DNA of 64,000 nt from Terasakiispira papahanaumokuakeensis. Lineage in GTDB: Bacteria; Pseudomonadota; Gammaproteobacteria; Pseudomonadales; Halomonadaceae. The notes under the pieces are model-generated. The model saw only the letters and a program-made list of their open reading frames with translations, had not been told where the DNA came from and did not search any database. The stretch is taken from the NCBI RefSeq assembly GCF_001709345.1, contig NZ_MDTQ01000001.1, forward strand, positions 3,299,307-3,363,306, written 5' to 3'. Below, in pieces: positions 39,094-47,464 of this stretch (within the stretch, counting starts at the first letter, position 1; every line of letters starts with the position of its first letter). The position numbers and the translations under genes were made by a program.

Positions 39094-40821
39094 ATGCACC
39101 CTGTGACTACTGTGCTGCCCCTCGACAGTTCCGTCCTTGCCAGTCTCGTTGAACAAACGACCGACATGGTGATGATTACGGACCTCGATGGCTATATCGT
39201 TTACGTCAACCACGCCTGGGAAGTCGGTACTGGCCACCGACAGAATCAGGTTTTGGGTAAAACCCCCGCATTGCTCCGCTCTGACCAGCATGATCAGCAC
39301 TTTTACCGTCGACTCTGGAACAGCCTAAACCAGGGCCGTGATTTTCATGATATTTTTATCAATCGACGCGCTGACGGCACTTTATTCTACGAAGAGAAAA
39401 CGCTGATTGCTCTGCGTGACTCAGAGAACAACATCACTCACTACGCCAGCATCGGTAATAGCATTACTCAGGATCAAAGCACGCAAGAACGCTTGGTCTG
39501 GTTAATGCATCATGACCCAGTCACCGGCTTACCCAATCGCACCATGATGTTGAGCCAGCTCGATGAAGAAGTGGCAAGGGCCAAACACCATCAACATCAA
39601 TTGGCCGTCATCTGTTTAGACCTGGACCGCTTCAAAACACTGAATGATAGCCTTGGCCCCAAATTGGGTGATGAGCTACTCCATCAAGTCGCCTGTCGCT
39701 TGCAAGAAATGTTGCCAGAGAATGCCATGCTGGCCCGTAATAGCAGTGACGAATTTATCGCCATCTTTCCCTCGATTCGCAACACTCGAACACTGGCCTA
39801 TACCGCCCATAAGTTACTCCACGAACTGGAGCGCCCTTTTCTCCTGGGTGATCGAGAGAGCTATATCAGCGCCAGCATGGGGATTTCGATTTACCCAGAT
39901 GATGGCCATAAAGCAGACCAAATTCTGCGCAATGTTGATGCCGCAATGCATCGCGCTAAAAAATCAGGCGGTCAGCAATATCATTTCTATACCGAAGACA
40001 TGATGTATGCGGCCCATGACCGCTTTAAACTAGAGAACCAGCTTCGCCAGGCCTTACTCCATAAAGAGTTTTATCTTGAGTACCAGCCCCGTATTGCGAT
40101 GAGTGATGGCAGTTTGCGGAGTGTTGAAGCCCTCTTGAGATGGAAAAACCCTGAAGGCATTCCGGTCTCACCCGCAGAATTTATTCCCATGCTGGAAGAC
40201 ATGGGGCTCATTACGTCGGTCGGCGAATGGGTCTTACTCACCGCCTGTCGTCAACTGACCCAATGGCATAGCATGGACCTGCCGCCGTTCAGAGTCTCCG
40301 TTAATTTATCGGCCAAACAGTTTCAGCAAAGCAACCTGACGGAAGTAGTCGCGAAAAGTCTCAGCCATGCCAAGTTAGAGGCTCAATGGCTTGAGCTTGA
40401 GATTACCGAAAGTCTCATGATTGAAAACTTCCATCAAAGCCTGGAAGCCTTGCAAGAGCTACGCGAAATGGGCGTCAGCCTCGCGCTGGATGACTTTGGT
40501 GCAGGTTACTCCTCATTAGGCTATCTCAAACACTTGCCAATCCAAACGCTCAAAATTGATCGAGGCTTTATCACTGACTTGGTCTATGACCCTGCGGATG
40601 TCGCCATTGTGCAGGCGGTCACCGGCATGGCACACCGAATGGGCATTTCAGTGACAGCCGAAGGGGTCGAAACCTCAGAACAACTCGCCCTGCTCGCAGA
40701 ACTGGGCTGTGAAGAAGGCCAAGGCTTTTATATGGGGCGGCCAATGGCGGCTGAAGCCTTGGTTGAGTGGCTCACCCAGCCACAAACATTCCGCCAACAA
40801 TTAACGTCTAAAGCGATATAA
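39094..40821 (+). CDS. PAS-GGDEF-EAL protein, probable c-di-GMP phosphodiesterase
   Basis: 575 residues. A PAS domain (residues 15-125) precedes a GGDEF domain and an EAL domain. The cyclase motif is degenerate (SSDEF at 217-221 instead of GGDEF), so cyclase activity is probably lost. The EAL domain keeps its key residues: EALLRW (345-350), Asn404 in VNLSAKQ, Glu439 in EITES, and DDFGAGYSS (466-474). It most likely breaks down c-di-GMP in response to a PAS signal. The ATG frame starts just after an AT-rich gap of 169 bases. Confidence 0.9.
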   Translation: MHPVTTVLPLDSSVLASLVEQTTDMVMITDLDGYIVYVNHAWEVGTGHRQNQVLGKTPALLRSDQHDQHFYRRLWNSLNQGRDFHDIFINRRADGTLFYEEKTLIALRDSENNITHYASIGNSITQDQSTQERLVWLMHHDPVTGLPNRTMMLSQLDEEVARAKHHQHQLAVICLDLDRFKTLNDSLGPKLGDELLHQVACRLQEMLPENAMLARNSSDEFIAIFPSIRNTRTLAYTAHKLLHELERPFLLGDRESYISASMGISIYPDDGHKADQILRNVDAAMHRAKKSGGQQYHFYTEDMMYAAHDRFKLENQLRQALLHKEFYLEYQPRIAMSDGSLRSVEALLRWKNPEGIPVSPAEFIPMLEDMGLITSVGEWVLLTACRQLTQWHSMDLPPFRVSVNLSAKQFQQSNLTEVVAKSLSHAKLEAQWLELEITESLMIENFHQSLEALQELREMGVSLALDDFGAGYSSLGYLKHLPIQTLKIDRGFITDLVYDPADVAIVQAVTGMAHRMGISVTAEGVETSEQLALLAELGCEEGQGFYMGRPMAAEALVEWLTQPQTFRQQLTSKAI

Positions 40822-40845
40822 CGTAGGGTTTTAAATACAAAAAGC

Positions 40846-40873
40846 TTGCATAAAACCAAAACGCCTATATAAT
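40846..40873 (+). promoter_or_regulatory. Promoter of tRNA-Pro
   Basis: TTGCAT (40846-40851) and TATAAT (40868-40873) are 16 bp apart, followed by ACGCGCC, the GC-rich discriminator of stable-RNA promoters, and the tRNA begins 14 bases later. Confidence 0.8.
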
Positions 40874-40887
40874 ACGCGCCACATATA

Positions 40888-40964
40888 CGGAGTATAGCTC
40901 AGCTTGGTAGAGCGCTGTCTTCGGGAGGCAGAGGTCGCAGGTTCGAATCCTGCTACTCCGACCA
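40888..40964 (+). tRNA. tRNA-Pro (anticodon CGG)
   Basis: A full cloverleaf of 77 bases: acceptor stem CGGAGTA/TACTCCG, D arm GCTC/GAGC, anticodon stem CTGTC/GGCAG with loop TTCGGGA (anticodon CGG at 40922-40924), T arm GCAGG/CCTGC with TTCGAAT, and an encoded ACCA end. It decodes CCG. Confidence 0.97.
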
Positions 40965-40973
40965 AAGAATAAT

Positions 40974-41013
40974 CAATCAGGAAGTCATCGCGCTAGCGAG
41001 GGCTTCCTGATTG
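40974..41013 (+). terminator. Hairpin after tRNA-Pro
   Basis: CAATCAGGAAG pairs over 11 bp with CTTCCTGATTG around an 18-base loop with its own short stem (CGCTAGCG). The T-run is weak. It starts 10 bases after the tRNA and would end or stabilise its transcript. Confidence 0.6.
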
Positions 41014-41310
41014 CGTCTTATGCTCTTATCCCTTCCTTTTTTGCATAGACGCCACTCTCATCAAATTGCCCTCTGGGCACGCCTATCCCCTGCAAATGTA
41101 GTTGCTGTTGCGCACCCGCTTGAGTGCCGGGATGCTATTGTCGTTTGACCAAGGATTTGAGGGCAAACGACAAGCGCTGGTTGCCAGAAGTTGCCAGAAC
41201 CAGTCATCAAGCTTCAGTCGTCTTGTCTATTAGAGCCACCGTCCATTTGATCAATACTCAGATGAGCCAACGCTCAACGGGATCTCCCTATCGGAGATCC
41301 CGTTTTTTTA
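41014..41310 (+). other. Gene-free gap ending in an orphan terminator; possible small RNA
   Basis: No supported coding sequence is seen in these 300 bases. At 41277-41309 a strong plus-strand terminator (ACGGGATCTCC/GGAGATCCCGT, 11 bp, then seven T) has no gene in front of it except the tRNA 310 bases upstream, whose own hairpin lies between. A short internal repeat (GTTGCCAGAA twice, near 41180-41200) is also present. Either a small RNA or a lost gene could explain the terminator. Confidence 0.45.
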
Positions 41311-41344
41311 TGGGATAGGCCGTGTCCATCAGGCCACGAGTCGA

Positions 41345-42625
41345 TCAAGCCACTAAACGCAGACACTGGCCGGTATGATACAAGGCAAAGGCGCTATCGT
41401 AAGCGAGCCCACGCAAACGCGGTATGCTGACCTCATGGGCCTGCCGAATCGGCAGCGGTAACCCACTATCATCACCAGAAACGAGGTACTGAGCAAACCC
41501 TCGACCCACGACAGTCCCTGTCGTCACGCCCCGCCCGTTATAACCGGTCACGCCCAAAAGGCCCGGTGCAGGTTCAAACAGTCGCAGCATATGATCTGGG
41601 GTAAACCCAATGCTACCCGTCCAACAATATTGCCATTGGCGATGTTTAAATGAAGGGAAGTAATGTTCAGCAATGCGATCAGCCCAGCATCGAATAAACG
41701 CTTCCGGCTTAGCGTCACCAGAACCCAAACTCCCCAGAATCAAACGCCCCTCATGATCCAACCTCAGACTACTCAGGACCGTGCGAGTATCCCAGCACCC
41801 TTGGCGCTCAGGCAAGATATCCGCCAATAACGCTTCAGGTAAAGGGTTGGACGCGACCTGGAAGAAATGGCCTCGGAAAAAATGATCTTTGACCTGATTC
41901 CAATGGTCCTCGGTGTAAGCATTGGTGGCCAGCACCACACGGTCCGCCTTGATTTCACCATGCGTCGTTTGTACGCACCAACGATCGCCCTCTTGCTTTA
42001 ACCCAGTCGCCGGTGTCTGGGTGAACAACTGCGCTCCAGCCGCCTGGGCGGCACGGGCTAACCCGCGTGTATAAGCCGCAGGGTTGATAGTACCGGCACG
42101 CCGATCGAGCAACGCTGCTGGAACTTGTCGGCTCCCGACGCGCTGCCAGCAATCTTCGCCTTCTAACAGTTCAACCGGTGCTTCAAGCTTCTGCCACTGA
42201 TCGAAGCGGCGTCTGAGGTCATCAACACCCTTCCCATTATGGGCCAAATGGAGCGTTCCTGTGCGCGTATGGTGGCACTCGATGTGGTGGCGCTCAATCA
42301 AATCGAAAACAGCTGCGGGGGCTTGGCTGAGCAGCTGAGTGGCTCTTTCACCATCGGCGGCCCCCAGCACCTGCTTGATATCATCGGGGGGAATCCAAAG
42401 CCCCGCATTCACCAGCCCCACATTACGCCCCGAACCGCCAGTGGGGATATCACCCGCTTCCACCAGCACCACCGAGATCTGCTGTTCTGCCAGATGCAAC
42501 GCCGTGGATAATCCCGTAATGCCACCACCAATAACGGCAACTTGAGCACTGATCTCTCCCTGAAAGGGCGCACACTGGGGCTCCGCCTCAACCGAAGTGG
42601 CATGCCATAAACATCTCGTTTGCAT
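41345..42625 (-). CDS. amaA: FAD-dependent amine/amino-acid oxidase, probable L-pipecolate oxidase (AmaA-like)
   Basis: 426 residues of the DAO/DadA superfamily, with an FAD motif VIGGGITGLSTALHLAE near residue 30 and the C-terminal GVTGYNGRGVTTG segment. It resembles both Pseudomonas putida AmaA (L-pipecolate oxidase) and gamma-glutamylputrescine oxidase PuuB. The context favours AmaA: an AmaB-type dehydrogenase is in the same operon, and an HglS-type enzyme is nearby. As AmaA it would turn L-pipecolate into piperideine-6-carboxylate. The assignment of substrate is inference. Confidence 0.75.
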   Translation of the reverse strand: MQTRCLWHATSVEAEPQCAPFQGEISAQVAVIGGGITGLSTALHLAEQQISVVLVEAGDIPTGGSGRNVGLVNAGLWIPPDDIKQVLGAADGERATQLLSQAPAAVFDLIERHHIECHHTRTGTLHLAHNGKGVDDLRRRFDQWQKLEAPVELLEGEDCWQRVGSRQVPAALLDRRAGTINPAAYTRGLARAAQAAGAQLFTQTPATGLKQEGDRWCVQTTHGEIKADRVVLATNAYTEDHWNQVKDHFFRGHFFQVASNPLPEALLADILPERQGCWDTRTVLSSLRLDHEGRLILGSLGSGDAKPEAFIRCWADRIAEHYFPSFKHRQWQYCWTGSIGFTPDHMLRLFEPAPGLLGVTGYNGRGVTTGTVVGRGFAQYLVSGDDSGLPLPIRQAHEVSIPRLRGLAYDSAFALYHTGQCLRLVA

Positions 42626-42673
42626 AGAACCTCCCGACGTCGAACCTTTCGACTGAACTGACTTGAGCTTTCA

Positions 42674-42778
42674 TTCACCAGAACCGCAAGCCTATTCACC
42701 AAGCTTTCAAACCGATTTACCAAGCTCTCAAACCGATTCACCAAGCTCTCAAACCGATTCACCAAGCCCTTAAATTCA
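42674..42778. repeat. Five 21-bp tandem repeats
   Basis: Five exact-period units (consensus TTCACCAAGCTCTCAAACCGA) fill the gap between the small transporter subunit and amaA; units 2-4 differ by one or two bases, while the outer two are more diverged. In one minus-strand frame the array reads as a heptad (LVNRFES) repeated, but that frame continues inside amaA out of phase and is not convincing as a gene. Confidence 0.9.
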
Positions 42779-42790
42779 GGTGCCACAACC

Positions 42791-43063
42791 TCAATAAAAC
42801 CGTTGCGGATAGGCCTTCATCGCCTCTTCTTGTTGCTGAAGCAATGCCTCCACTTCGGCAATATTGGCGTGATCCGAATGTTGATCACACCACTGCTGAA
42901 GATCTTGAAAAGCTCTCGGTGAGAAAGGCTCGAAGCCTCCTTGTGACTGAATCAGTGCCAGCTTTCGCTCCTGCCGTCGCATCGAAACAATCAGGGCACT
43001 ATTGGCAACGCCCCAGAGCACCACCATCGAACCCAACATGACAATAATCGCAGATAAACTCAT
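42791..43063 (-). CDS. MetS-like small subunit of an NSS transporter
   Basis: 90 residues. One N-terminal membrane helix (LSAIIVMLGSMVVLWGVANSAL) resembles the short MetS subunits that accompany NSS-family methionine/alanine importers, followed by an unusually long cytoplasmic tail (about 60 residues). The ATG at 43063 overlaps the transporter stop by one base (TGATG) and has GAGGAG upstream, so the two are made together. Confidence 0.75.
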   Translation of the reverse strand: MSLSAIIVMLGSMVVLWGVANSALIVSMRRQERKLALIQSQGGFEPFSPRAFQDLQQWCDQHSDHANIAEVEALLQQQEEAMKAYPQRFY

Positions 43064-44550
43064 CACGAACGCTCCTCAACCCAATGCGTGGATATCGATG
43101 TGGATGACTCATGTCGCCTCATCCACCACATACAACCAGGGATCAATAAAGTCAGTACCACAAGGCCACTGAGTGTTTTGAACGGTGTCGTAGAAAGATT
43201 GCTATAAAGGAAGTAAGCCATGATGCCGAGCATAATCAGCGGAATTTGGTAGCGCACCACCGGCTCCCAACGCCATGAGACATACATATCTGCACCACGA
43301 TTCAGACTCACCAGGCGCAAGCGACGGGCGTCAAACTTCCACCCAATACTCAGCATGATGATAAAAGTGGCCAGCGGTAGACCCCAGTTGCCAACAACGA
43401 AGTCCAAATAGCCGAGAATTGAGCTGTCTAATGCACTTGGGATACCGAGTACCCAAATAATGGCACACATGACTAACACTGCTTTTTGGCGAGGAACTTG
43501 ACGCTCCTCCTGGTAGGTGGTGACCCCCACCTCAGTAATCGCAATCGCCGTTGTCAGGTTGGCAAATAAGAACCCCATAAAAAACAGCAGCGACCAAAGA
43601 TAACCGGCACTCATCCCGCCAAAGGCTTTGGCCAGCGCCACAAACGCTAATTCAGCCCCAGAAGTCGGAGAAATACCAAAAGCAAAGACAATCGGAAAAA
43701 CAGCAAAGACGGCTAACAAGCCAAAGCTTGTGTTGCCAACTGCGGTGAAAATACCGCCTCCTAGCGGAATATCGTCATTACGTCCTAAATAGCTGCCATA
43801 GGTCAGCGCAATGCCCCAGCCCAGCCCGGTCGAAAACAATGCTTGGCCCAAAGCGGCCAGCCAAGTTTCCCCCCGCATCAAGTACTCCCAATTCGGGGAA
43901 AAGCTAAACTCTAAACCAGCAACGGCTCCAGGCAGCGTCAGCCCACGAATAGCAATCGCAACTAATGCAATGGTCAAGACGGGCATCATCCATTTGGCCA
44001 TCCGCTCGATGCCCCCTTTGATGCCAAACAGCAGGATCACTGACACGATCCCCATCGCCAAGGTATGCATCCCGACATTCAACAGTTTGTTCTGGTTGAA
44101 TGCCGACCACAGCGCGGCCGTATCAAAGTCTTGCTGGCTGAAAGTCCCGATCAGCGCATGAAAGGCGTAGTAAAGCGACCAGCCCACAATCGAGGAATAG
44201 TAGGACATCAAGACGATGTTAAAAATGAGGATCACAAGCCCCAGGCCGACCATTCGGTTACGACCAAACAGCTGTCGGAAAGTCCCTAACAATCCTTGAC
44301 GGGTATAACGGCCGAGGCTGGTCTCACCCATCAACCCCGGTACCGCGATCAGATAAAGCAATAAAAAATAAGCGATCAGGAAAGCACCGCCGCCATTTTC
44401 TCCTGTCACATAGGGCATGCGCCAAATATTACCGGCACCGACCATGGCACCGACCACAGCCATTAAATAACCAAACCGACTCCCCCATTGCTCACGGGCA
44501 ATAGTGGGCTCAGCCGAGCTTCCCGGCCCGCCTTGCGATTTTATAGTCAT
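43063..44550 (-). CDS. Sodium-dependent amino-acid transporter (NSS family)
   Basis: 495 residues, about 12 membrane helices, with the NSS signature GNIWRMPYVTGENGGGAF in helix 1. Members import amino acids with sodium. It lies between amaB and amaA in one operon and has its own small subunit, so pipecolate, lysine or a related compound is a likely substrate; this is inference from context. Confidence 0.9.
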   Translation of the reverse strand: MTIKSQGGPGSSAEPTIAREQWGSRFGYLMAVVGAMVGAGNIWRMPYVTGENGGGAFLIAYFLLLYLIAVPGLMGETSLGRYTRQGLLGTFRQLFGRNRMVGLGLVILIFNIVLMSYYSSIVGWSLYYAFHALIGTFSQQDFDTAALWSAFNQNKLLNVGMHTLAMGIVSVILLFGIKGGIERMAKWMMPVLTIALVAIAIRGLTLPGAVAGLEFSFSPNWEYLMRGETWLAALGQALFSTGLGWGIALTYGSYLGRNDDIPLGGGIFTAVGNTSFGLLAVFAVFPIVFAFGISPTSGAELAFVALAKAFGGMSAGYLWSLLFFMGFLFANLTTAIAITEVGVTTYQEERQVPRQKAVLVMCAIIWVLGIPSALDSSILGYLDFVVGNWGLPLATFIIMLSIGWKFDARRLRLVSLNRGADMYVSWRWEPVVRYQIPLIMLGIMAYFLYSNLSTTPFKTLSGLVVLTLLIPGCMWWMRRHESSTSISTHWVEERS

Positions 44551-44647
44551 TGTTCATCTCCCGGGCGATATAAAGCCCTTGTGCTTATTGTTTTTATCAA
44601 CCGCAGAACAAATCAAAATGGCTGCCAGCGACAGCCATATATCAGCT

Positions 44648-46141
44648 TCAATCGAACTGAATACCCTGTGCTAAAGGCAGTTCTCTGGAGTAATTCACAG
44701 TATTGGTCTGACGGCGCATATAGCTTTTCCACACATCGGAGCCTGACTCACGGCCACCACCGGTGTCTTTTTCACCGCCAAAGGCCCCGCCAATCTCAGC
44801 ACCACTCGGACCAATATTGACGTTCGCAATCCCACAGTCGCTGCCCACATCGGACACGAAAGCTTCGGCTTCACGAAGATCAGTAGTGAAAATGCAGGAG
44901 GACAAGCCTTGCGGTACGTCGTTATTCATCGCCAGTGCTTGCTCAAAATCCTGATAGCCCATGACGTAGAGAATGGGCGCAAAGGTTTCATCCCGAACCA
45001 ACTCATTTTGCGACGCCATTTCAACGATCGCTGGCGCGACATAAAACGCCTGTGGATATTGCTCAGCCAATTGGCGCTCACCACCGTGAACCACCGCCCC
45101 TTGTTCTTGTGCACTCGCCAATACCGATTGCATCTGATCAAAGGCCTGGGCATCAATCAGAGGCCCAGCCAAGGCGCCACTCATCGGATCGCCAATTCGA
45201 ATATTGTGATAGGCTTTTTTTAACCGAGCCAAGACTTCGTCACGAATCGAATCATGCACAATCAGGCGTCGCAACGTGGTGCAGCGCTGGCCAGCCGTTC
45301 CGACCGCCGAGAACAAAATAGCGCGCACCGCCATATCCAGATCAGCACTCGGCGTCAAAATCATGGCGTTATTACCACCGAGCTCTAGAATGCTGCGCCC
45401 AAAGCGTGACGCGACGCGAGGTCCGACTTCACGCCCCATTCGGGTACTGCCCGTTGCACTGATCAAAGGTACCTGTGGTGCATCGACAAGCACTTCACCT
45501 GCCTCACGTTCACCCAGAATCACTTGGCTTAGATCAGCCGGTGCCTCATCACCAAATTCAGCCATCGCTTTTTCTAGCAGTCCCTGGCAAGCCAGTGCAC
45601 ATAAAGGCGTTTTCTCGGAGGGTTTCCAAAGCAGGCTATTACCACAGACCAAAGCCAAAGCCGCGTTCCAGGCCCAAGGCGCGACAGGGAAATTAAAAGC
45701 GGTGATCAAGCCAATAGGGCCCAGAGGATGCCAGCTTTCGCGCATGTGGTGGCCCGGCCGTTCAGAGGCAATGGTTAAACCATAGAGCTGACGAGATTGG
45801 CCCACCGCCAGATCACAGATATCGATCATCTCTTGAACTTCACCCAGGCCTTCCTGGTAAATCTTGCCGCACTCCAAGGTCACCAGCGTGCCCAAATCTT
45901 CTTTATGAGCCCGCAGCTGCTCACCAAACAGGCGGACTAACTCACCACGGCGAGGCGCAGGCACCTGACGCCATTGCTCAAACGCTGCCTGAGCCCGGTC
46001 GATACGCTGCGTCACATCGGCCTGAGATTCCATCTGCACTCGGCCCAAGACAGCACCATCGGTGGGCGAGTAAACAGGGAAATCTCCGGTTTCAAAGAGT
46101 GCGGGGTCAACCCCCATCCGCTGCATCATCTCTTGAATCAT
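44648..46141 (-). CDS. amaB: L-piperideine-6-carboxylate / aminoadipate semialdehyde dehydrogenase (AmaB, ALDH7 type)
   Basis: 497 residues of the ALDH7 (antiquitin) branch. The catalytic Cys is in GQRCTTLRRL and the Glu in ILELGGNNA; the C-terminal signature GGEKDTGGGRESGSDVWKSY is specific for this branch. It oxidises the open form of piperideine-6-carboxylate to L-2-aminoadipate in lysine/pipecolate breakdown. The start at ATG 46141 has GCAGGAGG upstream; a longer frame is leader sequence. It is the first gene of the operon amaB-transporter-small subunit-amaA and is divergent from a LysR regulator. Confidence 0.92.
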   Translation of the reverse strand: MIQEMMQRMGVDPALFETGDFPVYSPTDGAVLGRVQMESQADVTQRIDRAQAAFEQWRQVPAPRRGELVRLFGEQLRAHKEDLGTLVTLECGKIYQEGLGEVQEMIDICDLAVGQSRQLYGLTIASERPGHHMRESWHPLGPIGLITAFNFPVAPWAWNAALALVCGNSLLWKPSEKTPLCALACQGLLEKAMAEFGDEAPADLSQVILGEREAGEVLVDAPQVPLISATGSTRMGREVGPRVASRFGRSILELGGNNAMILTPSADLDMAVRAILFSAVGTAGQRCTTLRRLIVHDSIRDEVLARLKKAYHNIRIGDPMSGALAGPLIDAQAFDQMQSVLASAQEQGAVVHGGERQLAEQYPQAFYVAPAIVEMASQNELVRDETFAPILYVMGYQDFEQALAMNNDVPQGLSSCIFTTDLREAEAFVSDVGSDCGIANVNIGPSGAEIGGAFGGEKDTGGGRESGSDVWKSYMRRQTNTVNYSRELPLAQGIQFD

Positions 46142-46291
46142 ATGGCCTCCTGCGGCTCTTGTTTGATCAAAAACTTCACTCGCAGTATCTCCACCAGATT
46201 TGACCTTGCTCAAACGATGTTTTATACGGAGATCATTCCTTTTTTTCTTATTACGACTTTGATGTACGACGATCCAAGGCAGGAGCCCCTC

Positions 46292-47218
46292 ATGCGACGC
46301 CCGACACTGACAGCGATGCAATGTTTTGAAGCCTCGGTACGCCACCTCAGTTTTACCCGTGCGGCCGAAGAGCTGAATCTGACACAAAGCGCGGTCAGCA
46401 AGCAGGTCGCTCAACTGGAGGAGATTCTGCAACACCCTCTGTTTAGGCGAGTCCGAAAACGGCTTCAGGTCACACCAGAAGGCGCACTCTATTTAACGGA
46501 GGTGCGTAAAATCCTCTCTCAGGTCGACATGTCGACCCGTTATATGCAGTCTTACGGTGGGCAAAGTGAGGTCTTGAATGTCACGACACTACCGACTTTC
46601 GGGGCTCGCTGGCTGGTGCCACGACTCAATGGGTTTCGCTTTCACCATCCCAATACCTATCTGAATATCAGCAATCGGGTCGATCCTTTTGATCTGGAGG
46701 AAGCCCGTGTGGATGTGGCCTTCTTCTTCGGCAATGGCGTCTGGCCTAAAGCCGAGTGCATAAAACTACTGGATGAAGACGTCGTCCCCGTCTGCAGCCC
46801 TCATCTCATGCCCCCAGCAGGGTTCCAGCATCCCCTTGATCTGACCCGACTGGTACTGCTACAAAATACGACTCGACCCGAGGCCTGGCATGACTGGTTT
46901 GATGCCCAAGGGAGCTACACTACACACAGCTATCACGGCCCTCGCTTTGATACGTTTTATATGAGCCTCCAAGCCGCCCGCGCAGGTTGTGGAGTCGCTC
47001 TGGTACCGGGGTTTCTAGCCGAAGAAGAGTTAACATCCGGACAGCTGGTCATTCCTTGGGAATTCGCATTGCGTAGCCGCAACGCCTACTACCTGGCCTA
47101 TCCGGAGCACAAAGGAGAAGTGGATAAAGTCAAAGGCTTTGTTCAATGGGTTGAAGAGCATCTCGACCATCCCGGAGGTGCTCCCGATCGAGCAGCAGTG
47201 AATCAAGCCGCGAGTTAA
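46292..47218 (+). CDS. LysR-family (GcvA-like) regulator of the amaB operon
   Basis: 308 residues from ATG 46292 (MRRPTLTAM), with AGGAG seven bases upstream. The helix-turn-helix reads LSFTRAAEELNLTQSAVSKQ, as in GcvA-type regulators, followed by a LysR substrate domain. It is divergent from amaB across a 150-base gap that contains a weak ATCT-N5-AGAT repeat (46187-46199), and upstream of hglS on its own strand. It most likely responds to a pathway intermediate. Confidence 0.88.
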   Translation: MRRPTLTAMQCFEASVRHLSFTRAAEELNLTQSAVSKQVAQLEEILQHPLFRRVRKRLQVTPEGALYLTEVRKILSQVDMSTRYMQSYGGQSEVLNVTTLPTFGARWLVPRLNGFRFHHPNTYLNISNRVDPFDLEEARVDVAFFFGNGVWPKAECIKLLDEDVVPVCSPHLMPPAGFQHPLDLTRLVLLQNTTRPEAWHDWFDAQGSYTTHSYHGPRFDTFYMSLQAARAGCGVALVPGFLAEEELTSGQLVIPWEFALRSRNAYYLAYPEHKGEVDKVKGFVQWVEEHLDHPGGAPDRAAVNQAAS

Positions 47219-47264
47219 TCGATCAGCATCCATCCAGGGATTTTCAATATCGTGAACATCCGGC

Positions 47265-47278
47265 GCTTGAATTCAAGC
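47265..47278. promoter_or_regulatory. Palindrome upstream of hglS
   Basis: GCTTGAATTCAAGC is a perfect 14-base palindrome in the 246-base gap between the LysR gene and hglS, with no T-run. It may be an operator for hglS. Confidence 0.35.
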
Positions 47279-47464
47279 ATCCTTGATAGCCGACTATCCT
47301 GAATGCGACATCATTCTTTTTTGGAAGGTATCAGCGACTTTATTTCGCTTGTCCCGCTCTCTGGGTTTTGCTTTGATCAAGAACGTCTGGTCAACAGCCA
47401 CTGATCAAAAACGGCCATCATGGCCGCGCCTAAACCCGAGAATGATTACAAGAGGTTGCCTGTC

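Noticed and set aside
41124-41318. 64-residue frame after tRNA-Pro
   Set aside because: It reads into the terminator stem and T-run and shows no conserved-looking sequence.
42674-42778. CRISPR-like look of the 21-bp repeats
   Set aside because: The repeats are directly adjacent with no spacers, and no cas gene is present.
42409-42786. Minus-strand frame with repeated LVNRFES heptads as a gene
   Set aside because: After the repeats it runs through amaA in another frame with no protein-like features; the repeat alone explains the open frame.
45974-46291. Long N-terminal extension of the LysR regulator next to amaB
   Set aside because: It would overlap the start of amaB and its promoter; LysR proteins begin at the helix-turn-helix, and AGGAG precedes ATG 46292.
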